Shown here: positions 30,701 through 40,200 of the stretch, piece after piece
Position numbering within the stretch: the stretch's first letter is position 1
Layout of the letters: every line of letters begins with the position of its first letter
DNA from: Flavobacterium paronense
GTDB taxonomy: Bacteria > Bacteroidota > Bacteroidia > Flavobacteriales > Flavobacteriaceae
Length of the DNA stretch: 64,000 nt
Assembly: GCF_030409795.1 (NCBI RefSeq)
Contig: NZ_JAUFQN010000019.1
Location: 806,001-870,000, forward strand
Direction of reading: 5' to 3'
Notes under the pieces: generated by a model
What the model was told of the DNA's origin: nothing
What the model saw: the letters and a program-made list of their open reading frames with translations, nothing else
Databases searched by the model: none
Made by a program: the position numbers and the translations under genes

Positions 30701-30883
30701 TCTAGTCAATCGGCAGTGAACTTGAAAGTTTACGATATGATTGGTCGTTTGATAGAACAACGTGAGGTTAGGGTATCTGATTTAGAAACAGCAACTATTG
30801 GAGACAGCTACCCAAGTGGTGTTTACAATGTAGTTGTTTCACAAGAAGATGATATACAAACAGTAAGGGTTGTGAAACGTTAA
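21770..30883 (+). CDS. Giant T9SS type A surface protein with autotransporter-type strands and ten YDG/MBG repeats (3037 aa)
   Basis: Adhesin-like exported protein. The N-terminus is long: two hydrophobic stretches (about residues 41-56 and 79-93), with the better signal-peptide site after MKA at residue 98. Residues about 100-700 carry passenger-associated strand repeats (GTVIVSGDNSF, LNGGTVQS, GGKIELGN) closing with FPSGAQILSTGEVVP, a typical end of such regions. Ten YDG units follow (NKVYDGTT-type motifs, 24220-28299), interleaved with MBG-like TYGT...GYEVS domains, a segment GDIAIVGYNSNG...NFAILVMKDL, and a putative-Ig unit (GLPDGLSIDTGTGEITG). Next come a jelly-roll-like domain, a MopE-type segment (WYLDADNDGY), the shared module and a type A sorting domain. 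It is the second largest gene here. Its module and terminator are closest to those of the gene at 9447. Confidence 0.92.
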   Translation: MKSILHTMFNKLPGFFSAEKPSTSKSILSSDSRLFEKSGNNFLVAFLSTLMYSFFGFNQKNNTTLFGSRKLSQGHRFKVNALGVLTLLLFFGVNEMKAQQSWRTDGTPATWTGANWSNTGIAPFTTAWVSGSNAVFNANSTVTFASTTVGNITVADGVTVAISAAGTVSTGAAARTFNIGTGSTLTWTGQSWSAAASNAGFIKSGAGTWSIGAQSSSFNATNFGFTLNAGTVIVSGDNSFGGANSVLTLNGGTVQSTGNRAFLNNITIGGNYTYAGTGNTTFSGTVGLGAASRTITNSLTSGSRTFSGVVSGTSGSGLTFDGAGAGQIYLGNGSNSFTGTININGGEVGFTSNGALGNANNTIVIDGGRLTSSSTAGAAVTASWATTHAIQVGATAGTSINVQAAAGDLTYDGIIANKPSNAGILVKQGAGILRLGGASTYTGATAINLGTLQLTTGNDRLPTATVLSLGQAASANLGTFDLNGRNQTIAGLNTTSGTATTGNNTVTSIGAATLTINSTTNNTYGSNLAANPGTISGAVSIVKSGTGTQTFGGAANYAYTGTTTISGGKIELGNANVLPSTQVILDGGTFSTGASAGFDDTVGTLNLNTTGTIALGTGVHSLTFAASNGVTWNGSTLTVTGWTGFVGTPGTAGKIFVGTDVSGLTSGQLAKINFTGFPSGAQILSTGEVVPLGAIPVISASLVTLATALPTTYGTVSSETSFDVSGTDLNAGITVTPPSGYEVSLTSGSGFASSVVVGAAGTFAATPVYIRIKATATVASSPYSGAVVLSSLGATNVNVATVSSTVSPLGITSTGATAQNKVYDTTTTATITGATAVGTVNSDVITIVGGGTFTQTTVADGITVNAALTLSGTNASSYTLTQPSGLTANITAKPLTISGIVGVNKVFDNNTTATLTGTASLVGVITADIPNVTLGTAYTANFDTADVGTGKPITVTGYTISGSASGNYSLSQPTGLTADITAFSPPTISVTGTLVAVNTTYGTASATPTSFSVSGVDLTDDITVTPPAGYEVSTTIGSGYANSLGLTQTSGIVNATDIYVRLKATATVAGSPYAGTITLVSAGAATINVATVSSTVSPLAITITGAVASNKTYDRTTAATITGATTLDAVNGDVLTIGGGGTFASANFGTSIAVTTALTVSGTNASSYTITQPTGLTANIAAIALTIASATAQNKVFDGTTTATITGTLSGVISPDSVSLTLSGTFNDATVGNAKPVTSTSTIAGTTVDLGNYTLTQPTGLTANITPAPTTLTAGDIAIVGYNSNGTPDNFAILVMKDLNPGTVFYVNDNEVAAAGGTAFADLAEAEASFTVKAGQTILAGTVIVLPWGTAAVSTTTYDWSSTSTAGFTNNNDEIYVYTAATITATTPTAFIYFAKIGSSSSAIPSGLTLGSTSIAPTGSALRYATTGATYTACQSVLLSAIGTTASNWNTTGATTIAAGDWTFSVSPICATISTTGTLTAFTTTYGTPSTAQTIAVSGSGLSADIAVTAPTGFEVANDGVTYGTTTTFTQSSGFASGTLSIRLAATAPVTGTYNSKNIALSSTAATTVNSTTTSSGNTVSAKGLTISVSANNKEYDGNASATLTTPSYVGLENSQTFSVSGTVTASFADKNVGTAKPISLSGTYAAPSTNYTVTQPTLTADITPKDLTVTSVSASNKVYDGNVTATILASLVGVIAPDNVTLVATGEFEFNYQTIFFATPHNIVNLSFTLNGTAGAIANYNLVQPSVSLTADITPRPLTISNPLADNKVYDGTTDATISGTLVGVVTSIDTVTLFGSFGTFASAEVGTNIVVTPTWMIDGDTFNYTLTEPSVTLTANITTPGSPVITSSLVASANYGDASTSYLITTDIGAISYTATGLPDGLSIDTGTGEITGAPTTAGTFNVSLSAEGVGGIGYATLVYTIAPITLTVSGAFANNKVYDGNTSATINGTLVGVINSDDVSFNGVGTFDSATVASNIAVTSNATLQGAKAGNYILENPIGLVANITQKLLTVTFTVSDKVYDRTNTATLSLASITGVVSPDNVTVPTFTGTFNTVTAGSNKPVSVSGITLGGTAVNNYSVASTASATGTITQKQLTFTAVANNKAFDGTNVATITVSGITGVVVPDVVTISGGGTFASTAIGNGISVTPNLSLGGTDLANYAITQPTGLTANITDTVIYQNVFTGATGCPTNGNTPTMVTNATGTPVTRTTIACTGTANVFNSTTLNATASVSNTSYIEFSASASAGNKLSVNSLSFFRQASGTAPNRLEVRYSTDGFVTSTTWGAAPNTTTSGTVITWDFTDFTTPTAGTVTFRLYPYGTTRADGTATAAASTGTFRIDDVTIYGKVLTGPTGAALSLTGSSSFCIGTSSTIKVDITGGTSPYTVAYTNGSVSSYISGTDITVTPAATSTYTITSVTDANGITLTSNLTGSAAFTVSQPTWYLDADNDGYSSSLVGSVVSCTRPVGAYKSASELFNGGVGSIGTDCVDSPSDLSVNPLNVLPVNINPGLTEVCYNNVDDNCNGTKSEGCAAVPVTVVNGSPASFSSFSCSFYTYPGATTIGYQIEIERFANGVSAGPAVTLPIQTSRFFSIPVNMRVYTTDTTLTTYKIRASAVINGEVVGYSYAPVTFGSYAIPKSQLSTCPTTLTGVSGSLSANLGFNATDYSFRIRLTSDNGPSPTYYYINNSASRFVNSNSFEGFQLQYGASYQVSVNYRLLNNGVQESSGWGSDCTVTTPSIPVIGLSGPLCGSQVASLGASISAYTATYADRYQFRIRLSSDNGPTPTYYTTAELPTRFSQLSAFQGITFQYNTSYSLSVSYRLSGSLIWSEYGAECELFTPNYPTVQIVCNSGITSLTQSITYNTFGSATGYKIKLEEIDSNNDVIPGTVQYAYRPSTIFNFTLSLFTTYPPTVGKRYNASVLVLLNGIPEVDAYGRICTIETVAQGLRPTAAIKQTFKATAYPNPFANNFMLDVKTSSQSAVNLKVYDMIGRLIEQREVRVSDLETATIGDSYPSGVYNVVVSQEDDIQTVRVVKR
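24220..28299 (+). repeat. Ten YDG-type coding repeats with interspersed MBG-like domains
   Basis: Ten N-K-(V/E/T/A)-(Y/F)-D motifs were counted, from QNKVYDTTTTATITG to NNKAFDGTNVATITV. Most units end in LTANIT or LTADIT. The units are diverged at DNA level, unlike the tandem repeats in the genes at 2214 and 9447. Confidence 0.85.
29231..30883 (+). repeat. Shared 3' module, copy 4 (1653 bp)
   Basis: Same length as copies 2, 3 and 5. It is the most diverged in its third internal repeat (SQVASL, LSAFQGITF, YSLSVSYRL) and carries NDVIPGT, STIF, YDMIGR and GDSYPS. Confidence 0.95.
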
Positions 30884-30934
30884 TTTAAATTTAGGATTAG
30901 GGAATTGAGATTTAGGATTTCAGTTCTGATTAAT

Positions 30935-30976
30935 AAAAAAATCCCTGTCTTGTTTTAACAAGATGGGGATTTTTTT
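30935..30976 (+). terminator. Terminator after copy 4
   Basis: Arms AAAAATCCCTGTCTTG and CAAGATGGGGATTTTT with a T tract to 30976. It matches the hairpin after copy 3, including the preceding GGAATTGAGATTTAGGATTT. Confidence 0.85.
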
Positions 30977-31173
30977 ATCAGTTATCTGTTATCGGATATC
31001 AGTTATATGCAATCTGTTATCGGTTATCTGTTTTTTCTATTTTCCGTGTTCAATTTTTAAGTAAAAACTGATAGCTTTTTTACGATTTACCCACAACTAC
31101 ATCGATTAAGTACCAAAAAAAACCGATAAAATGCTCATTAACTATTGTATAACAATTAGTTAATATCTTTTTC

Positions 31174-31203
31174 TTTCAGTTTGCTTTTTATGTATTAGAT
31201 TTG
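31174..31203 (+). promoter_or_regulatory. Candidate Bacteroidota-type promoter
   Basis: TAGATTTG at 31196-31203 fits the TAnnTTTG -7 box exactly. The only upstream element at an acceptable distance is TTTC at 31174-31177 (18-nt spacer), one mismatch from TTTG. The leader would be about 18 nt. Confidence 0.4.
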
Positions 31204-31227
31204 AAACTCGAAAAAAATTAAATAATT

Positions 31228-34200
31228 ATGAAAAACACTTTACTTTTTAGAAAATCGAATGCGTTGTTGTTTTGGAGTTTGGCTTTCCTATTCTTGCTGA
31301 ATACACAGGTGAGTTGGGGGCAGACTACTGTTTTTAGCGATGATTTCAGTGCCAATACTAGTGCAACTTATGTAACCTCTGGGGCAATAAATACAACAAA
31401 CTGGAGTGTAACGAGGTCAGGTGTAGACTGGGGTGCAAGAAGAAATGTTTCTACAACTGATAGATTAGAATTAACTAATGATGTAAGTGTTTCAGGTAAT
31501 GCTGACGGTTGGGCTTTTGCTTCAATACCAGTTTCAAATTTTAGTTCACCTTATAATTCCACACCATCTTCAAATGTCGGTGATGTAACGTGGACATTTA
31601 ATATGCGACAAATTCGTGCCACTCCAGCTGGATTTTCAGCTGTTGCAAGTTATGGAATGGCAGTAGTATTGGGAGGAACAAGTACATCAGCCAATACAAC
31701 TGGTACTGGTTATGCTGTGACTATGGGCGCTAGCGGCTTTTTACGTTTAGTAAGCTATAATAATGGATTGCAAGGTACACAAGCAAGTATTATTGCAGGA
31801 TCTACAAATGTGGGAACCAATTATTACAGCATAAGAGTAGTATATACCCCTTCTACAAACACTTGGCAATTGTTTGCCCGTAGTGATGGGGCTTCAGCTT
31901 TTACAGACCCAACAACTGGAACTGCTTTAACTCAGGTAGGTTCGGGAACAGTAAATAGTACCTTCACAAGTACATCACTTACTAATTTTGGTGTTTACTG
32001 GCAAGGATCAACAGCTGCAAATCAAACATCTTTTTTTGATAATGTAAAAGTTACTGTTACCCCGCCAACACCTACTGTTAGCTCAATTTCTCCTACTTCA
32101 GTTGCTGCGGGAAGTCCACAGTTTTCTTTAAATGTAACGGGAACCAACTTTGTAAGCGGACTATCTACAGTAACTTGGGGTGGTTCTAATCGTACTACAA
32201 CTTTTAACAGTGCCACTTCACTTACTGCAACCATACCGGCTACAGATGTAGCTAGCACCGGAACTGCTCTTGTTGGGGTTACTACCACAGGCGCTGCTGC
32301 CAGTTCGGGTACACAAACCTTTACTATCAGCGCTGCTAATGCTCCCACTAAATTGGTAATTACCAATGTGAGCCCTGATACGCCTTCTAAAAACACAAGC
32401 TTTAGTGTTACTGTGCAAGCACAGGATGCATCCAATAACCCACAGGTTGTTGGCGGTAGCGGTATAACCGTTAACCTAGCTAAAACAACAGGCACGGGTA
32501 CACTTAGTGGTACGGCAAGTGGCACTATTGCTTCCAATGCCAACAGTATCACTTTTACAGGCCTTACCTATAATGTAGCAGAAACGGGAGTTGTACTCAC
32601 AGCCTCTGACGGGACTACTTCTTTGACTTCAGGAACTACTACTTTCAATGTACTGGAATCAGCTACTTATCTTACTATAGAGAATGTTCCAACGGTTGGT
32701 TCGCCAGCTACAAATCTTACTTCGTTTACTGTATCAGCAAGAAGACCGGATGCTTCAATAGACGCTAATTATTCCGGCAATATTACTATTAGTAAGGCTA
32801 GTGGTCCGGGCACTATTTCTGGAACCCTTACTAAAACTCCGGTTAACGGGGTGGCCACTTTTAATGATATTCAGTTTAATACTGCTGGTGTCTATACTAT
32901 TAGTGCAGCCGCACCATCACCTAGTTTAACAGGTGTAACCAGCGGTGCTATTTCTATAAGCGAAAGTTTAGCTACTTATCCGTTTACTAGTAATTTAGCA
33001 GCAACCGGTGTAAATGCAAATGCAACAGCTACCAATGTAGCTCCAACAGTTATTACGGGAGCAATTAGCAGTGGTTATTATAATACCAGTGCTACTTGGG
33101 GCACAGTTATTAATACTGGACAATATATTGAGTTTAATATAACGCCTAATACAGGCTACCTACTTTCATTAACAACATTGAATTTTAATGCTTTATCAAC
33201 TTCCGCTGGCGCTACCAATTTTGTAATACGTTCCAGTATTGATGGCTACAGCAGTAATCTTGGTATTGGAGAATACACACTTGCCAGATTATCGGCAGCT
33301 CCGGTAGCTCCAACCTATGCATTTAGTATTGCATTTGGTGGTTCTTTTACCAATTTAACAGGAGGTGTTACTTTCCGCCTCTATCCTTATGGAGGAGCTA
33401 GTTCAGGAAATTTCAGAATAGATGATCTTACGTATTTGGGTTATATGACTCAAAACACTTCGCCATATCTATCCAGTTCAGTTAGTTCTCTTGCTGATTT
33501 TGGTTCTATTGCTGTAGGAAGCAATGCAACAGGTGTTAGTTTTAATTTATCGGGTGGTAATTTAACCACGTCGCCGATTACAGTTAGTGCTCCATCTACT
33601 GATTTTCAAGTGTCGTTAAGCAGTGGTTCAGGATATGGTGCTACGGTTGATGTAACATTTACACCAGCAACACTTGCCTCAACTCCTGTATTTGTTCGAT
33701 TTTCTCCACAAAGTGGAGGGGCAAAATCAGGTAATGTTACTTTTAGCGGAGGTGGTGTAACTACCAATCTTCCAACAGTAGCTGTTTCCGGTACTGGTAT
33801 AGGTAGTATTACTCCGAGCACAAGTACTTTGTCTTTGGGTACTACTGTTCCTGTAGGGACCAATACAGAAAGCAGTTTTACGGTTTCAGCGGCCAATTTA
33901 TCGCCTGTTTCCGGCAATTTAACAGTTAGTGTAGCGGCGCCATTTACGGTTTCAACCAGTGCTACTGGTGGAGCAGCGGGCAGTGCTTCTGTAACACTTC
34001 CGTATACAGCCGGTGCACTTAGCAGTACAACAGTGTATGTTCAATACAATCCAATTGCTGTAGGTTCCGCTAGTCAAACGCTTACCATTTCTGGTGGAGG
34101 TACGAGCGCGACCGTTTCAGTAACGGCCACTTCAGTTACGAGTGTGTTTTATTCAAAAAGCAGCGGTAACCTTGATAGTTTAGCTACTTGGGGAACCGGT

Positions 34201-37200
34201 ACCGATGGAAATGGTACACAGCCAGCTAGTTTTACCAGTGGTAATGCTACTTTCACAATTGCTAATCAAACTGCTGCTACTATTGGAGCTGCATGGACCG
34301 TTAGCGGTACTGCCAGCAAAGTAATAGTAACCAATGGCGTAAACTTTACAGTACCATCCGGTTTTGCTTTTGTAGGAACAATAGATGTAAATGACGGTGG
34401 TACGCTAACCCTACAAAATACTACCATACCTACCTTTGGTACATTAGCAACTACCAGTACAGTAGATTACGCTAGTGCAAGTTCGCAAACTATTAGTGCG
34501 GCCAACTATGGTAACCTTTCTAATTCAGGAAATGGAGCTAGAGTATTGGCTTCGTCAGGAACTATAGGTATTGCAGGAACAAATACACCAACAACAGGAG
34601 CTAGAACAATTACAGGAAGTACCGTAAATTATAATGGTACTACGCCTCAAATTGTTGCAGCTACAACATATAATAATTTGACAGTATCAAATCCTGCAGG
34701 TTCAACAACGGGAGGGTATATAACCGTTAATAGAACATTGTTAGTATCCGAAAACTTAACCATTGCATCCTTTGATAATTTAACACTTTCAGGAACAAAT
34801 ACCTTATTAAATGTTGCCGCTAACAAAACAGTTACGGTTAATGGTAAGTTGATTAATCAAGCGAGTGCTTTAGCAATAACGTCTATTAGCTCTACCACTA
34901 CCACTGCTACAGTAACAACAAGTACAGCTCACGGTTTAGCAGTGGGTCAAAGAGTATTAATTAATGGAAACGGAACTGCTAATTATAATATAAGTACACC
35001 AGTAACAATTCTTACAGTACCAAATGCTAATACATTTACCTATGCTATTTCTTCTTTTAATGGAAGTGGGACAGGTGGTGTTGCATCGGTATATCCTTTT
35101 ACAACTACAACAGGTTCAGTTATAACTTTCCCTTCAAGTAGCAGTACATATATTCATGCCCAAAATGGAGGTTATATTTTAAATAGTGCCTTTACTACTG
35201 GGGTTACTTATAATAATGCTTCAACTATTGTTGTTACAGGAATTACTTCTACAATTGCATTTTTGCCAACATCATGTCCAAATGTTATTTGGGACAGTGC
35301 TGGGCAAACTCATCAAAGCAATTTTATTTCAGCAACACCTGTTACTATCAATGGTTATTTAAGAATTCTTTCAACAGGTACTGGATATATTGCCATAGGT
35401 CAGGCAGCAACTCCAAGAGTTTTAAATGTTACAGGTAATCTTGAAATAGGTTTTGGAAATTTATATGTAGTAGGCGCTGGAACTGCTGCTACAGCAAATC
35501 AAACTATTAATGTAACTGGTAATTTAAATTTACAAAGTGGTGCAGCTTCGGCTTCGATAATTAATTTAAATGCAGGAACAACTGCTGCAAGTACCGGTAA
35601 AGGAACCCTCAATTTAACAGGTAATATAATAATAGCGGAAGCTATTGAAACTATAATAACAGAAACGAATACTAATGCAACAGGGAATTTAGTTTTTAAT
35701 GGAAGTTCGGCTCAAACGGTCTACACCAGTTTTTTCCCTTTGGTGGTGGGTGCTGATGTTACCATAAATAATGCAGCAGGCCTTACTTTAAATACTGATA
35801 TGAGCGTGGGTGGTGCGTTGACTTTTACTGCCGGTAAAATTACAACTGGTTCTAACAAAGTAATTGCTAACGGTACTGTTAGTGGTGGCGGAACCGGATG
35901 GGTAATTGGTAATTTACAAAAACCAATTACGGCTACCGGAGCCAGAGTTTTTGAAATAGGTGGGGCTAGCTTTTACCGCCCTGTTAATTTAAATGTTGGT
36001 ACATTGACTACACCGGGGACTTTAATGGCTTCAGTTTCTCAAGCAGATGGAAACCAACCTAATCTAGGGACATCAACATTAAATAGTGCGAAAACAGTAA
36101 AACGTTATTTTACACTTACTAGCGGTGGTGGGTTAGCTATGAATTATGATGCTGTATTTAATTATATAAATCAACTTCCTACTACTGAGGTAGATGTGCC
36201 AACAGCAGCCAATACGGCTAATTTTATTGTTGGAAATTATAATGGTGGTTGGAATTATCCTACTGTAGGTACTAAAACCACTACTTCAACTCAAGCCACA
36301 GGAATAAGCACTTTTGGTGATTTTGTTATTGGTCAGCAACTTAATCCAACGATAACAACTTCTCCAAATTCTTTTACTGGGCTTACCTATGTGGAAGGAA
36401 GTGGTCCTTCAGCTGAATCGGGAACTTTTTCAATTACTGCTAGCGACTTATCGCCAGCGTCAGGAAATATTACCTTGACACCTTCTAGCAATATAGAAGT
36501 TTATGATGGTTCAGCTTGGCAATCTACTGCTTTTACAGTGGGATATTCAGGCGGAGTCCTTTCAACAACTTCTATTTATAAAGTTAGATTAAAAGCTGGC
36601 TTGACAGCAGGATCTTTTAGTTCAGAATCGGTTGGGCTTTCAGGTGGAGGTACTAGTGCTACTGTAAATGTAAGCGGTTCAGTTACTTCATTATCATCGC
36701 CTATCTGTGCTTTATCTACTGCTGTTGCACCTGGTGCTGACCAAACAAGATGTCAAGGGTTTACTGCCGATACATTAACTGCAACCATTACGGCTGCAGG
36801 TACTACTGGGTCACCATCCTATTCTTATCAATGGTATTACAATACAACCAATGACAATACTACATTTACAAATCTTGTAGGAACAGGTGCTACTTTTGTA
36901 CCGCCAACAACTGGTTCAGAAGGAACCCGTTACTATTTCTGTGTTGGCTATTCAAACAATGTTGAATGTGGCCCGCAAACGGCTACTACCTCAAGTTTAG
37001 CTTCGGCTACGGTTAAAGTAATCGTAAATGCGAGTCCAGTAGGGGCTGTAAGTATAGCAGAAACTTCGGGAACAACCAATAATGATGGTACAATTTGTAA
37101 TGGAGCATCAGTTACTTTAACTGCAAGTGGTGGATCATCTTATTTGTGGTCAACTACTGCTACTACTGCCGCTATTACTGTATCTCCAGCTACAACCACA

Positions 37201-40200
37201 TCGTATACCGTAACGGTAACTAATGCAGCTAATTGTTCTGTAGATGTTGCTAGCACTATTACAGTTAATGCGCTACCAACTACGCCAACAATTACCCCAA
37301 GTGGTACTGTAGCACTTTGTTTAGGTGAAACGACTACTTTAACTTCAAGTGCTAGTCCGAATACGTATCAATGGTCAAATAGCGGTACTACGCAAGCTAT
37401 TACTTCTGTAGGAGCAGGAACGTACACCGTTCGTGTTACCGATACCAATGGTTGTCAAAGTGCTGCTTCTGCAGCTACCACAGTAACGGTTGCTTCGGCT
37501 TTAGTGCCAGGAGCGGTTGCGGCTTTTTCTTCAGCTCCTAATACTGGTACTACGGTAGTGATTAGCCAGGTATATGGTGGTGGTGGACTAACCTCTGCTA
37601 CGTATAAAAATGATTTTATAGAATTATACAACCCTACAGCATCTGCTCAAAGTTTAGCAGGATGGTCAGTACAGCAAGCATCAGGAACAGGAAACTCTTG
37701 GACAGTTACCAACCTTTCAGGGTCAATACCTGCTGGAGGGTATTATCTTGTTCAAGGAGCAGGAGGTGCTACAGGGGCTACATTGCCAACGGCAGATGCA
37801 ACGGGTACTTTTAATATGAGTGCTACAGCAACAAAAGTTGTATTGGCAAGTACTACTGTTGCTTATGGTGTAACCTGCCCATCTACTTCTGTAATAGACT
37901 TTTTTGGTGTTGGATCAACTACAAATTGTTCTGAAGGAACAGTTGCAACAGCACTTTCTGGAAATGTTTTGTCCTATCAAAGAAAAAATTCAGGATGTAC
38001 TGATTCTGGTAATAATAATAATGATTTTACAAATAATACTACGGCTAGTGCCAGAAACAGTGGTTCCCCTACTAATTCCTGCGCTGTCTTACTAGAAACT
38101 ATTTGTAGTACTGTAACACCAAGTGCTATGACCGTTGCTGCTGCTAGTGGCAGTACAGGACCATACACCTATCAATGGTATAAAAATGATAGTTTAACCA
38201 CAGCACCATCAGGAAGTACAGTTCCGGTAGGATGGACCGCTGTTGGTTCACCTGGGTTATCTTATACCTCAGGAACGCTTTCACAAGACACTACTTTTGC
38301 CTGTTATGTAACCGCTACGGGTTGTGGTTCAGGAACCAGTGCCTGGGCTTCAGGGTATAGACAAGTTAAGGTAAATGCAGTACCATCTCAAACAATAACG
38401 GCTTTAAGTAGTACCGTATGTGCTAATTCAACAGGGAATACAGCTTCTGTTCCAGTAACAGCAGGCGCAACGTATAACTGGACAATCAGTGGTGGAACTA
38501 TAACTGCGGGTCAAACGGGTTCAACAGTAACCTATACTGCGGGAACAGGAAGTTCATTAACGCTAAACTGCGTGGTTACTTCCAGTGCTGGTTGTGCCAG
38601 TGCCGGAGCGCAAAACACGAGTGTGACGGTAGATGCACCAGCAGCCCCAACAGGAGCCTTAACTATTGTTAACAGTACTTGCGCAAGCGCCTGTACGGTT
38701 AGTGGTGGTTCTATTGCCATTGGAGATGTAAGTGCCAATGGCGGTGGTACTTTAGAATATTCAACAGATGCAGGTGTAACGTGGAGTTCCACTTTACCAA
38801 CTTATGCTGCTCCACAAACTATTATTGCTAGTGTAGTTAATGGTAGTGGTTGTCGTAGTGCTAGTTTCCAAGTGGGAACTACCGTTGCAGGAGTTTGTAC
38901 CACACCAGCTGCTCCAACAGGAAGTTTAGCTATAACAGATAGTACTTGTGCTAGTGCTTGTACGGTTACTGGTGGTTCTATTGCCATTGGTACTGTTTCG
39001 GGTACAGGCGGTACTTTAGAATATTCAACGGATAATGGTGTAACTTGGGGTTCATTACCAAGTTATGCTGCGCCACAAACAATCATTGCTAGTGTAATTA
39101 ATGCTAGTGGTTGTCGTAGTTTAACTACTTCAGTAGGTGCTACTGTTGCGGGTACTTGTACCACACCAGCTGCTCCAACAGGAAGTTTAGCAATAACAGA
39201 TAGTACGTGTGCTAGTGCTTGTACGGTTACTGGTGGTTCTATTGCCATTGGTACTGTTTCGGGAACAGGCGGTACTTTAGAATATTCAACGGATAATGGT
39301 GTAATTTGGGGTTCATTACCAACTTATGCTGCGCCACAAACTATAATTGCAAGTGTGATTAATAGTGGTGGATGTCGAAGTGGTAATACAACAGTAGGTG
39401 CTACAATTGCAGGAACTTGTACCACACCAGCTACCCCAACCATTTCAGCAGGAGGTCCAACAACTTTCTGCTCTGGCGGAAGTGTTTTATTAACTTCAAG
39501 TGCAGGAAGTGGATATTTATGGTCAAACGGAGCTACTACAATAAGTACTTCGGTAACTACTTCAGGAAACTATACAGTACAGGTTCGTAATGCCTCAGGA
39601 TGTCTAAGTTTAGCGTCAGATCCAACAACAGTTACCGTAACGGCGCAACCAGAATGGTTTGCAGATGTTGATAATGATGGTTATTCAAGCAGTTTAGCGG
39701 CATCGATTTTCTCTTGCACACAACCTTCTGGTTATAAACTAGCCAGTCAATTAGTAAATGGCGGCGTAGGAAGTTTAGGAACAGATTGTGTTGATATTCC
39801 ATCAGATTTATCGGTTAATCCATTAAATGTTTTACCAGTGAATATTAACCCTGGGCGTTCAGAGGTTTGCTACAACAATGTTGATGACAACTGTAACGGT
39901 ACTAAATCAGAAGGTTGTGCTGCTGTTCCGGTAACGGTTGTAAACGGAAGCCCTGCTAGTTTTTCTTCGTTTTCTTGTTCATTCTATACTTATCCGGGAG
40001 CTACGACTATTGGCTATCAAATAGAGATTGAGCGATTTGCAAATGGGGTAAGCGCAGGACCTGCTGTAACCCTTCCTATACAAACTTCTCGTTTCTTCTC
40101 TATTCCAGTCAATATGAGAGTGTATACTACTGATACTACTCTTACTACATATAAAATACGCGCTTCTGCCGTTATTAATGGAGAAGTGGTAGGCTATAGT

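Larger units (their letters stand above)
30884..31227. other. Intergenic region, 344 bp
   Basis: Contains the terminator at 30935-30976, a GTTATC-type degenerate tandem repeat at 30977-31037, and a promoter candidate at 31174-31203. No gene seen. Confidence 0.6.
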